This document shows positions 27,681-38,729 of a stretch of 64,000 bases of DNA, piece after piece. This DNA is from Candidatus Melainabacteria bacterium (GTDB lineage: Bacteria > Cyanobacteriota > Vampirovibrionia > Gastranaerophilales > Gastranaerophilaceae): contig CP091731.1 in NCBI GenBank assembly GCA_022009935.1, positions 1,932,897 through 1,996,896 on the forward strand, in the 5' to 3' direction. A model generated the notes under the pieces. The model ran no database searches. It saw only the letters and a program-made list of their open reading frames with translations, and had not been told where the DNA came from. Every line of letters starts with the position of its first letter. Positions within the stretch are counted from its first letter, which is position 1. Both the position numbers and the translations under genes were made by a program.

Positions 27681-28811
27681 ACAATTAAAGTTTCTTGATT
27701 TATTTTCAGGCATTGGAGGTTTTAGAATCGGCTTAGAAAGAGCCGGTTTTAAAAGTATCGGTTATTGCGATTGTGATGCCCACGCAAATAAATTATACAA
27801 AGCATATTTCAATACAAACGAGGAGTTATTTTTAATGACATCAGAGATATTAAAACAGAAGATTTGCCCGATTTCGATATCTTATGTGCGGGATTTCCTT
27901 GTCAATCTTTCTCAATTGCAGGAAAAAGACGTGGATTTGAAGACATCAGAGGCACAATGTTTTTTTGAAGTTGCACGGATTCTCAAAGACAAAAGACCCA
28001 GATATTTTATTCTCGAAAATGTTAAGGGCTTACTTAATCACGACGGTGGAAAAACTTTCCAAACCATTCTTGAAGTTCTCGCCAACCTTGGGTATCAAAC
28101 TCAATGGCAGCTACTTAATTCTAAGTTCTTCGGAGTTCCTCAAAACAGGGAAAGAGTGTACATTGTTGGATGTTATGGAAAAGAATGTGCCGGAAAAATA
28201 TTTCCTATTACAGGAACAGGCTTTGAAAATAATGACCCAAGTAAAAAAGGAAAGCATAGTCTATTGGAAAAATAGCAAGGATAAATGGGTTGAGGAAGAA
28301 CGCAATAGTGTTGGAACAATAAGAACTCAATCTGATTTGTACAGACAACCGTTATTAAAACAAATTCCCGAATCAACAGGCAAACCTCAAGGAAGCAGAG
28401 TTTATACAACAGACGGAATAAGTCCTTGTATAACTGCAAGCCATGGAAATCTCGGTGCTTTCAAAGTCAGGAACGGAACTAAAAAAGGATATGACGAAGC
28501 AGTCCCCGGTGATGGAATCAATTTGGCATTTCCTCAATCTAAAACTCGCAGAGGACGAGTTGGTAAGGGTTGTTCTCAAACATTGGATACTAACTGCAAC
28601 ATGGGAACGATTGACAATTACCGAATCAGAAGATTGACTCCTCGTGAGTGCTTTAGGCTTCAGGGGTTTCCCTGATGAGATGTTTGATACTGCCATAGAT
28701 TTAGGTCTTGCCGACACTCATCTGTATAAAATGGCGGGCAATGCCGTAACGGTAAATGTCATTGAATCCGTTGCTCGAAAATTAGCCGAGGTAATCAATG
28801 ATTCAACTTAA
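27673..28811 (+). CDS. DNA (cytosine-5) methyltransferase
   Basis: About 379 aa. Motif I DLFSGIGGFRIGLERAGF, motif IV CAGFPCQSFSIAGKRRGF with the catalytic Cys, motif VI ILENVKGLL, motif VIII QNRERVYIVGC, motif IX/X RRLTPRECFRLQGFPDEM and YKMAGNAVTVNVIES. All are present once frames are joined (indels near 27835, 27965, 28240 and 28675). It is placed between portal and gpF, probably to protect phage DNA from restriction. No cognate nuclease is adjacent. Confidence 0.85.
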
Positions 28812-29557
28812 AGGTTTATTTAAACTCGCTCCTGCATTGGCAATTAAATATTTCAAGAAAAAAGGAAATACCTACATTTGGGATTGGTACGAGATTTGGC
28901 AAGATGCTCATAAAAAGACATTTACCGTTGCAAAAGCAATGCGAGAGGATATTTTAAAAGACATTCGCTCTGCGGTTGATAAAGCATTAACCGAGGGTAA
29001 AACTTTCCACGAGTTTCAAAAGAACTCAAACCAACCCTGCAAAAGAAAGGTTGGTGGGGCGAGCAAATTGTAGTTGATAGTGAAGGTGTCGCAGAAAAAG
29101 TTCAACTCGGCTCAATGTACAGATTAAAAACTATTTATTCCGTCAATATGCAGACTGCTTATCAAACAGGCAGATATAAAACTCAGGTTGATAATGTGGA
29201 TAATCGACCGTATTGGGAATATGTTGCGGTTATGGATGCCTCAACCCGACCTGAACATGCAATGCTTAACGGAATGATTTATCGATATGATGATCCGTTT
29301 TGGAAGTCTTTTACCCTCCGAACGGTTGGAGGTGCAGATGCAGAGTTAATGCTCTTTCTGATTACAACGTAAAGAAGAGGAAAACCCCTGTTTCAAATTC
29401 AGAAGGAACTTTATCTCAAGGAATGGCACTTGTTTCTAAAAAATCAGAGGAGTATAAGCCTGTAACGGTTTATACAGACCCATTAACAGGCAAAAAGATA
29501 GCACCCGATGTCGGTTGGTCTCATAATCCTGCAAGCGGTCTTGTTGAAGATGATTAA
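28798..29557 (+). CDS. Mu gpF-like minor head protein
   Basis: About 252 aa. The head-morphogenesis core is clear in TIYSVNMQTAYQTGRYKTQ, YWEYVAVMDASTRPEHAMLNG, DDPFWKSFYPPNGWRCRCRV and a C-terminal DVGWSHNPASGL. Indels lie near 29030 and 29330. The ATG overlaps the end of the methyltransferase gene. Confidence 0.85.
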
Positions 29558-29594
29558 AACGGCATTTGAACAGTATTAAAAAGGAGTTTGAATT

Positions 29595-30409
29595 ATGACT
29601 ATTGATAGAAAATGTTTAATAAATTGGGTTGGCGGAAAAAGATTATTAAGAAAAGTGATTGAACCATTAGTTCCAAAGGATATCGGTTCATATATTGAAC
29701 CGTTTGGCGGAGGTGGTTGGGTTTTGTTTTATAAAGACAAATGGGCAGACTTAGAAGTCTATAATGACCTCGACAGAAGACTTGTAAATTTATTCCGCAT
29801 TGTAAAATATCACCCCAACGCATTTATTGAAGAATGGAAAAATCTGCTCGGCTCTCGTGAGATGTTCTTCCAATTCTTAAACGGTGTTTTTATAACAGAC
29901 ATTCAAAAAGCGGTGCAATTTTATTTTCTAATCACACGCTCATTCGGTGGTCGTGGTGATACTTTTTGGAACAGTAAAAAGACCTCAGGCGGTGCTTGTA
30001 AATCCCTGCATAATGTTCCGAAAAAATCGAGGCGATCCACGAAAGACTCGATACCGTAATGATTGAAAACAGAGATTTTGAAAAATTAATCAAACAATAC
30101 GACCACGAAAACGCATTTTTCTATTGCGATCCTCCGTATTCAAAAGGTTGCGGCTACGAAATAACTTCAACAAAAGATTTCGAACACGAGCGTTTAAGAG
30201 ACATTTTAAGCGGCATCAAAGGGCGTTTTCTATTGTCCTATGATGATTCCCCTAAAATCAGAGAATTATACAAAGACTTTGAAATGATAGAAGTCGAAAG
30301 ATTAAACGGAATCAACAACAGAGAGGGAACTCAACGTAATAAAATGTTTAAAGAACTTTTAATTGCCAATTATCCGATAAAGGAACTGCATGAGCGAAAA
30401 GCCGATTGA
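29595..30409 (+). CDS. DNA N6-adenine methyltransferase (Dam/D12 class)
   Basis: About 271 aa. CLINWVGGKRLLRKVIEPL (SAM-binding motif X/I), YIEPFGGGG, FFYCDPPYSKG (catalytic DPPY) and FLLSYDDSPKIRELY are typical of the D12 class alpha family, likely GATC-like or another short site. One indel near 30022 joins the halves. It lies between gpF and gpG, a second methyltransferase embedded in the head operon. Confidence 0.85.
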
Positions 30410-30839
30410 GATTGAAATTGATAATAAAGCAGTAAATGAAAAACTGCTTGAACTCGCAAAACGTGGCGAAAACCTGCGACCGTTAATGAAGAACATCGCA
30501 GGTATTTTTGCTTATTCAACCGAAGAAAACTTTTAAAGAAGAGGGCAGACCTGACAAATGGGTTGATTTAGCCGAATCAACCAAAAAACAAAGAACTAAA
30601 AAAGAAAGTGGCCGGGACAGATTCTTCAGGTTGAAGGTCAACTCGCAACATCAATTAATACAGAATATGATGACAATTCTGCTACTATTGGCTCAAATAA
30701 AGATTATGCCGCAATTCATCAACTTGGAGGTCAAGCCGGCAGAAACAAATCTGTAAAAATACCTGCAAGACCTTATCTTAAACTTACGCAAGACGATTTT
30801 GATGAAATTTTACACGAAACTGAAAAATATTTTAGGTAG
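30390..30839 (+). CDS. virion morphogenesis protein (Mu gpG-like)
   Basis: About 149 aa: KAVNEKLLELAKRGENLRPLMKNIAG, EEGRPDKWVDLAESTKKQR, AAIHQLGGQAGRNKSVKIPARPYLKL. This is the phage_tail_S/gpG signature, including the closing IPARPYL. Indels lie near 30520 and 30625. It is the last recognisable prophage structural gene, and its end converges with and overlaps the next gene. Confidence 0.85.
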
Positions 30840-32087
30840 ATTTTTTATAGATTTGAATATAAATGCCCCATAATATAATATTTACCAAATCATCAATAAT
30901 TTTTTTCTTTATATTCGGGTGTTACGGATTCTGTAAAAGGATAATTTTTTTCGCCCAAGCTATCTATTAAATGTTTTACTAATGGAGTATCTATAAGCTC
31001 ATTGCCAATAATACTTTCTAATTTTTTATTGACCAAATGTTGTATTTCCGTAAATTTAGCATGGGGGATTTATTTTGTAGTAAAGTTCCATTATTTGAGT
31101 AAAATCTTGATTGAGATTTGAGGATGTAATTTCAAAATTCTTTTCATAATCAAATTTTTTCGTTTAAATTTTCAAGATCACTTAAATAATGACATGTTGG
31201 TTCAAATTCTTTCTGTGATAGCAAATTAAATCCATATTTAGCTTCAAATGGTTCTCCGTTATAATTATCATCTAAAATACAGATATATGGAGTCAAACTA
31301 AATAATTTTATATAGCCGACAATTTTATTACCTGTTGATTTTATACAAATATGGTGTGATATCTCATCATCTACTTCATCAAATAAGTTTTTTTCTAAAG
31401 AATAGTAAAAACAGATATTTTTAACATTTTCTGATTTTGTTTTTAAGATTTCTATAATATTTTCTTCATTAAATTTAATATCGGGTTTGCTATCTTTTAA
31501 AAATAAATACAGTATTTTTAATATTGCAAAATTTATATTTATTCCACCAAAAGCACTTGAAAATTTTATATAATCAGGCTTATAAGGCATTGTTCTTTTT
31601 GACATACTTTCCCAATTATCATTTATATATTTTTGAGTTTCTTTAATTGCATTTTTATAGTCAATGCCATTTTGGTTTAATATTTCTTTATTTTTGCTAA
31701 GATATTTACCGACATCACCCAACAATTTCTTTTTATTTACGGGGACCTCAATTTTAATTGATAATTGTCTGTTTTCGGCTATTTCCATTGTAAAATAAGA
31801 TTCTGCTAACTCATAATCTCCGTTTGAAAAATATTTATATGTTTTATTATCTTCTAATCCTGTTACGATAGACGGTTCAGAATATCCTCTTCTCTTTTAA
31901 TTCCGAAAAGATTTATAACTTGGTTATAAACCCCATTAAAACCGTTATCTATTTCATCACCAAGACTTGAATTGCAGTCTTTACATATTAAATTCCTTGA
32001 TTTAATTCTTCCGCAAATTGCGTTTGGAATTATATGTTCTTTTGATAATTCTTCAAATTCATTTCCACAAAATAAACATTTTTTCAT
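30832..32087 (-). CDS. HNH endonuclease-like protein
   Basis: Reconstructed, about 417 aa. Residues 1-50 carry CLFCGNEFEELSKEHIIPNAICG and LICKDCNSSLG, the Cys2 ... H ... Cys2 HNH_5 pattern of zinc-bound HNH nucleases. The remainder is a large helical region of unknown role. Indels lie near 31865, 31155, 31075 and 30895. It begins 4 bp after the end of res and looks like the last gene of the type III restriction operon. It could be an accessory nuclease or an independent gene. Confidence 0.6.
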
Positions 32088-32090
32088 ATT

Positions 32091-35000
32091 TTAAAGACTA
32101 ACCTTAAACTCTTTCCAATCTTTAACTGGTTCTTCTGAAAAACTAATATCATCAAGAGAATCAAAATGTTTTTTACCACAATGAATTCTTAATCTTTCAG
32201 GAGTTCTTAAATCAAATAGGCTTGTTGTTCCCTTTGATTCTAAGACAAAGTATAGTTTTTGTTCCCCGTCTTTTTCTAAGAAAACTGCCCAATCAGGACT
32301 ATATGCACCAATCGGAGTGTCAATTTTAAATCTGCGTGGAATTTTAAAGAACATTTTTACATCAGGATCTTCGTCTAATGCTTTTTGCAAAACGGCTTTC
32401 AACTCCACTGTCATAAATCAAATAGTCGTAAACACTATGTTCAACTTGAACGGCATTTCTGTCTAAATTCGCGATAAGTTCAGAACTATCAAAAATTTCC
32501 TGAACGTAATATTCTTGATTTGCAAGTTTAACATATTTAATACCGTCTATTGCCAGTTCATGTCTATTTCTCAAAATAATTTCAAGAGCTTTTTCATAAA
32601 ATGCTTGCGGATTATTTCGAAAATCATCTTCTCGGTCACTTTCTTCTAAAATTCTGATAATTGTAGAATGTTTTAAAAGTGTTTTACTTGCAATCAATCT
32701 CAAAATGTCAGGAACATACGAATATGTATTTTCGATTTCTTTTGAGCGGGTATGTTTTTCGGTATATGTAATGCCGGGGTTTTCAACTTGAAGTTCAGCG
32801 ACTTGTGAAACAAGTTTTGCTTTTTGGAATAACTGGCATTTCTTTTAAATCTTTTACACATTTTTTTACGAGTTCTTCAACATCAAAATTTACTCTATAT
32901 GTAGTTTTTTGCTTGATTTTATCCCATAATTCTCTAAATTCAGGAGAAATTATTGCTTGTTTTTTTTAGCCTTACCGTTACGTCTTTACTTGCATCTCTT
33001 AATGCAGGTCGATTGTCAGCCTTTTCTAAGGCTTGCATAATTGCTCTTTGTGCAGCATTTGAATATCTTTTACTTAAATCGAGTTTACCTGCGGCGAGTT
33101 GAGCTTTCATTGTATCTTTAACTTTGCCCTCTTTGGTAATAATTTTCTTTTCTTTTAAATCTTCATAAATTTCTTCGGCTTCTTCTTGCGTGAAAGATTT
33201 TCTTCAACCTTAACTTCTGTATATTTGATATTTTTAAATTTTTCTAAAGAAATAGGTTTTGTTTTATTTTGTTTAATTTGTCTTTTTTATTTCTTTTGCA
33301 GGGGTTCTGAAATATTATCAAATTTGATACGGTCGATTGTTTCCTCTTTGCCTTCTTTTAAGTTTCCGTCATTATCAAGCACTCCTTCAACTTGCAAAGC
33401 ACCATAAGCCATTTGTGCATCAAAATCATCCATTTCATGTTCAATTGATATTTCTTCTTGATAGGTCAAATCAATCAATGTGCTAAGTTGAAGTACACCA
33501 AATTTCATGCCGGTTTCTTGTTCGATTTCTTTTTGAAGTGTATCTGCAAACTCTGCGAAACTTTCATTTGCCATAACGTGTAAAACATTGATATTTCTAT
33601 CCTCAATTCTTTCTCCGTCTTGATTTACACATAATCTTAAACCTCTACCGATTTTTTGGCGGCAAGTGAAAGTTGATTTTTGATCTATCAAAGTACAAAC
33701 TTGGAATACGTTAGGATTATCCCACCCCTCTTTTAAAGCAGAATGAGAGAATATAAAACGCATCGGACATTCAAATGATAGAAGATACTCTTTATCTCGC
33801 ATAATTGTGTTATAAGTATCATCATCGGCTTGAGTGTCACCTTTTGTGTTTTTGTAAATTCCCTTTTTATCCTGTGAAAAATAGCCGTTGTGTGCTTTTT
33901 CAACATCTGTATTGAAATAAGTTTTTAACGGTGCATATTTTTCTTTGCTCATTAGTTCGTTATAGCATTCTTCAAACATTTGAGCATAAATACCTTTTTT
34001 CGCCTGTTTCGGTACGATATTTTTCTACTCTATCAATAAAGAATAATGAAAGAACTTTGATTCCCTTTTCAAAATAACGGAGTTCTTTTTTCTAAATGAG
34101 CCTCAATTGTTCTGTAAATTTGAGCACGTTTAATTATATTTTCATCAATACTTCCTATTGATTCTCCTAACTTAACCATTTCAGAATTGGAGAACTCAAT
34201 ACATTCAAAATCTTTTTGTGCAGTTGATGTTTTCAACTATATACCCCTCATAAACTTCTCGATTGCCGGATTTGACAAACAAGTCATCATTTTGTTTTAC
34301 AGTAATAGTTTTTTCTCTCAACCTTACCATCTTTATTCATAATATCCATTTCAATTTTTGCAGAAAAACCGTTGTCATTGGACACTGATTTCAAGTGAAT
34401 ATAGGGTTTGTTAAAATCATTTGATATTGAATTAGAAGAAACACAAATTTGTTTTACCAATCCCATTTGATATGCATCAACTGGAGTCAATCTGTATAAT
34501 AAGTTTATTTTTTCTCTATGAGTTGCAGAATATCTGAAAACTGCAAGAGGATTTAATGATGCAATAGCCTCTTTCGCTTTTGGAGTATTATCAACCGATT
34601 GTGGTTCATCAATAATTACAATAGGATTTGTTGATTGAATCCATTTTAAAGGGGATTCCCACTGTAATTTTTCTGTTTGTTGGTTAAATATATTTTCTGC
34701 TTTTTTGAATGCATCAATATTTATAATCATTATTTCAATATTTTCAGATTTAACAAATCTTTTAATATCGTTTGGTCTTGATGAATTATAAATAAAATAT
34801 CGGTAAGGAACACTATCGTATAAATTTCTAAAATGTTCTTCTGTAACTTGGAATGATTTATAAACACCCTCTCTGATAGCAACAGACGGCACAACAATAA
34901 TAAATTTAGTAAAATTATACTGTGCATTCAATTCAAGTATTGTTTTAATATAGACATAGGTTTTACCAGTTCCGGTTTCCATTTCTACAGAATACTGTCT

Positions 35001-35246
35001 TGTGTCAAAATCTCTAGAAATCGAAAGTTTATTTTCTCTCTGAACTTTGTGCATATTTGAAATTAAAGTATCATTATCAATTTGCAGTATGTTTCGCACT
35101 CCATATTCAGTATGAAAAATTTTCTGTTGTTCTTCATTTGAATCAATGGAAAATGTTGCTCGTGCGTTCTTTTGGCCGTCAAAAACATTAATAACTGCAT
35201 TTACTGCATCTGTTTGGAATTCTTGATTTTTAAACTTTAACTTCAA
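32091..35246 (-). CDS. res: type III restriction enzyme, Res subunit
   Basis: About 1,050 aa. SF2 helicase: Walker A METGTGKTYVYIKT (residue about 87), DEAD-like IVIIDEPQSVDN (about 213), motif III FRYSATHRE, motif VI RQKIGRGLRLCV (about 533). Near the C-terminus lies a PD-(D/E)xK nuclease with YSPDWAVF and LYFVLESKGTTSLFDLR (about 980). It translocates or switches on DNA and cuts when two unmethylated sites are present, with Mod. About seven indels (near 34310, 34240, 34090, 34010, 33290, 33200 and 32400) fragment it. Confidence 0.9.
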
Positions 35247-35263
35247 TTTGTATTAACCTCAAA

Positions 35264-35763
35264 ATATATTCTTTAAAATAATTGCTAAAATACCCAACCA
35301 ATAAATAATATTTACTATTTTAACAATTATATCATTTACTACACTTAAATAATTTAAAACTTTTTGTGGGAAATAAATAAAAAAGTTTACCCAATAAAAA
35401 GGATTTATTGAGTCTGTAATTCCTTTTTATAAAAAGCCTAATGCTTCTCGAAATTTCACATTGTAAAATGCTTGTATTTCGGGCATATTATTTGCTATAT
35501 TCATTAGTGGTTTAATTTTGCCACTTGCTCGCACATTATCAAAAGGAACTTGTAAATCTTCTGTTATCCCTGCTATTGAAAATAATTCTTTAACTTCAGG
35601 TAATATTTCGGCTATTTCGACATTTAAAGGGTCACTACTGTCTTCATGTTTTTTATATTTTTTTAAATAGTGCTTTAGTCCTAAAATAGCGATATATATT
35701 ATCGGTTAATTTGTAAAACCATATAATAAGAAAAATTATTAATGCTATTTTTATTTTAACCAT
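35264..35763 (-). CDS. membrane protein inside type III RM operon
   Basis: Reconstructed, about 165 aa. An N-terminal membrane helix (IKIALIIFLIIWFYKL) is followed by a soluble middle (EILPEVKELFSIAG) and a second hydrophobic region at the C-terminus (NPFYWVNFFIYFPQKVLNYL then IVNIIYWLGILAIIL). Indels near 35658 and a compensating pair at about 35425-35432 interrupt it. It starts 9 bp after mod and ends 18 bp before res, so it belongs to the operon. I recall similar FNPxYWIEFxxFLPxxLL membrane proteins near restriction and other accessory genes, without known function. Confidence 0.55.
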
Positions 35764-35771
35764 AAATTAAC

Positions 35772-37762
35772 CTATAATAACTTAATTTCAATCTCTCTAT
35801 CTTTCAATATGTAGTGAGCATTTGAAAGTGAAACATCATCTTTGAATGCTTGTTGAGTAGAAACAATTTTAGCCGGAAGATATTCGCACATTTTTTTCGA
35901 CATCTTCAGGTGAGATTCCGTCTTTACCGTAATCAATACAAACAAGTACAAGACAATTTTCGCCTATTGAATATGCTTTTTTATCATTGATTTGTATTTC
36001 TTGAACCGGGAAATCAAGAGGCACACCCAGTTTAAGCATAACTTCATATACTACATCCAAATCCGTTCTGTCAGATTTGACAGAGTTTTCGATTTCATGA
36101 AGTCTTGCGAATAAAAGCACCCTGTTCTTCTGTTGGTGTACTATCCCATTGTGCAAGATTTGATGTATCAAGTTTCAAAACTTTGAAACCAATATCTAAA
36201 GGTTGTTTTTCTTCCAATGATAATTGTCCGTTAGTATTTTCTGTTAGTTGCTTGCCAGCTCTGCGGATTCTTTCTTTTCCGATTTCACAAATGTTTTTAA
36301 AATTTGCTTTAAAAGCCTCTGATTTTTCATCACAAAGTTCTGGTAACTGAACACAAATAAATTGCCTGTTACCGTTATCCTCTGCATTCAGTTGCATAAC
36401 AGCATGTGCGGTTGTTGCAGAACCAGAAAAAAAATCTAAGAAAATGCCCTCTTTTTCATTTAGAGAATTAATTAACAGTTTTAACAATGAAGTCGGCTTA
36501 GGATATGAAAAATAACTTTTGCCATCAAAAAATATTTTCAACTTCCATCCCCCATCACTTTTGAGGCTTATAATAGAACGCAAAAGCATAGTTCCAACGT
36601 CTTTTAAATATTTTATTGAACTTGGTTGTGTATTTTCATCCTTTGCAAACCAAATATTACCACATACCCATGAGTCATCATGTCTTTTATAGGCATTTTC
36701 ATAATCTAATTGAGAATTAAATGTAGTTTCATTCCACCGCCAACCTCTGTCAGGAACTTTTGTTGCTTTTTTTGTAAATGGGTGAATTACATCATATCGT
36801 GCACCAAATGTTTCCCCATTAGGCCAACTCATATTAATTTTTTCCCCAAGGTTGAAAATCATTATCTAGGTTATTGTATAAGGTTATACCTCTATCATAC
36901 CCTTTTTTATTATAGAATTTTTTTAATTCAGCTTCAGCTTCTGCTATTGAAACTTTTTTCTTTTTTAGATTGTCAAGAAGTTCGTAAATCTCATCAAGAC
37001 CGTCTTTTTGCATTATGAATTGTCTTTGGTTATTTTGACTCTTAACATATACTAATATGTATTCGTGTATATTTCCGATACCTTTGTTATCATTTTTTGG
37101 AACTCGTTTATTCCAAGTAATACAGTCAACAAAGTTTTCCTCTCCAAAAAACTTCATCACAAAGTTTTTTTAAATTTGTTACTTCATTATCATCAATAGA
37201 AATAAATATTACCCCGTCGTCTCGCAAGAGGTTTGCAGCCAATCGCAAACGTGGAAACATCATATTCAACCAGTTTGTATGGTATCTCCCCATTGTTTCG
37301 GGGTTTGATTTTGTTGTTTGTTGTGTGATTTCTTTGTATTTTTCTATTGGATCTTTGAAATCGTCTTTATAAACAAAATCATTCCCTGTATTGTATGGTG
37401 GATCAATATAAATCATTTTTACTTTATTAAAATAAGATGTTTGTAAAAGTTTCAGAACTTCTAAATTGTCACCTTCAATATAAAGGTTTTTAGTTGTATC
37501 AAAGTTTACACTTTCTTCCCTGCAAGGTCTTAATGTCCCTTGTTGAACGTTTGCCTGCTATTTTAAAACATTCTGCTTTGCCGGTAGCCATTCAAATTTG
37601 TATTTTTCATAATCGTTTTCGATATATTGACCACATAGATTTAAGAGCTTATCAATATCAAGTTTTCCGTCATTAAAACACTCAGGAAATACTGCTCTCA
37701 ATTTCTCTTGATTAGCTCCTTCAATATCCATCTTAGCCCTGAAACTTTTCAATATCTACCAT
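35772..37762 (-). CDS. mod: type III DNA methyltransferase, Mod subunit
   Basis: About 660 aa. Beta-class adenine methyltransferase: catalytic MIYIDPPYNTGNDFVY (residue about 117) precedes the SAM motif FLDFFSGSATTAHAV (about 444). GRYHTNWLNMMFPRL and DDGVIFISIDDNEV are typical of Mod. The target recognition region lies between. Indels lie near 37745, 37560, 37415, 37140, 36845, 36110 and 35880. It has its own promoter region (37763-37863) shared divergently with the next gene. Confidence 0.9.
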
Positions 37763-37863
37763 AAAACTTCCTATTTTACTTTTTATTATAAGAAAATCAT
37801 AACACAAAAGCGCTTATTATTTAGTAATTAATAAGTTTTTGTTATAATGAATTTGAGGACACT

Positions 37864-38331
37864 ATGATAGAACAGAAATTGTATAAAGTAAAATTCAAAT
37901 CACAAGAAGGCACATTGAGAGATGTCATAATTACAAGCAAATCACTAATACAGAGTTTTAGCACAGATGCTAAAAAAATAATGTTTGAGTTAAGAGTAGA
38001 TGACTTAAAATCTTTTAACGAAATCCAAGCACTTATTGGAATAAGACAAACAAATGAACTACAAACTCTTTGGACTTCGGAACTTGAAAAAATTGATTTA
38101 TGGTTTGATGATTCTGATAATCTAATGTTTTTCATAAATAAATATGCTAATGCACATAATTCTTTATTAGGAACATATTTAAATATTAAAGTTGAAAAGA
38201 TACAAAAAAATGGAGTTACAGAGTTTGTTATTGATGATCCAATAGATCATAACAAATATGATTTCGATAAACGGCAGCCTAGAACTGTAGCAAATCAAAA
38301 TTTACAAAGTTTTAAGCACTATTTTTTTTAA
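37864..38331 (+). CDS. hypothetical protein upstream of SNF2 helicase (155 aa)
   Basis: Intact. Alternating beta/helix content (KLYKVKFKSQEGTLRDVII, MFELRVDDLKSFNEIQAL, LWFDDSDNLMFFINKYANAH). I recognise no family. It starts an apparent three-gene operon with the next small gene (7 bp apart) and the SNF2 helicase (24 bp further). A candidate promoter with TATAAT lies about 20 bp before the start. Confidence 0.5.
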   Translation: MIEQKLYKVKFKSQEGTLRDVIITSKSLIQSFSTDAKKIMFELRVDDLKSFNEIQALIGIRQTNELQTLWTSELEKIDLWFDDSDNLMFFINKYANAHNSLLGTYLNIKVEKIQKNGVTEFVIDDPIDHNKYDFDKRQPRTVANQNLQSFKHYFF

Positions 38332-38338
38332 TTACATA

Positions 38339-38705
38339 ATGTCTTTATATTCTATGGATGAAAAACAAGTAGACTGGAAACTAACTAAATATTCTCATAC
38401 ATTTGCAGAAAATATTGCATATAAACTTATGGAATTGGGTTATTTAGGAATTGATTTTCAAGTTGCAGACAAACTTTTTGACGAATTTACTAATAATGCA
38501 TATAACGATAACGAGCGAAATTATAAAGATATTATTAGGCAAACTGTTCAAAAAGATTCAGAATAAAAAATTGTTAGTTAGAGATAAAAATATAATCGCA
38601 AAAATGTTATTCGATATTGGTATTCAAGAAGGGCTAATTGACTCTAAGACAAACCAATTAACAGATAAAGCTCTTGATTATATTGAAGAAAACAAACAAA
38701 AGTAG
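38339..38705 (+). CDS. hypothetical helical protein (about 121 aa)
   Basis: Reconstructed across one indel near 38563. The N-terminal part reads DWKLTKYSHTFAENIAYKLMELGY, and the C-terminal part resembles a small wHTH (AKMLFDIGIQEGLIDSKTNQLTDKALDYI). It is probably a small adaptor of the helicase that follows. Function unknown. Confidence 0.5.
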
Positions 38706-38729
38706 TTTTTATGTTAAAATAATCTCAGA

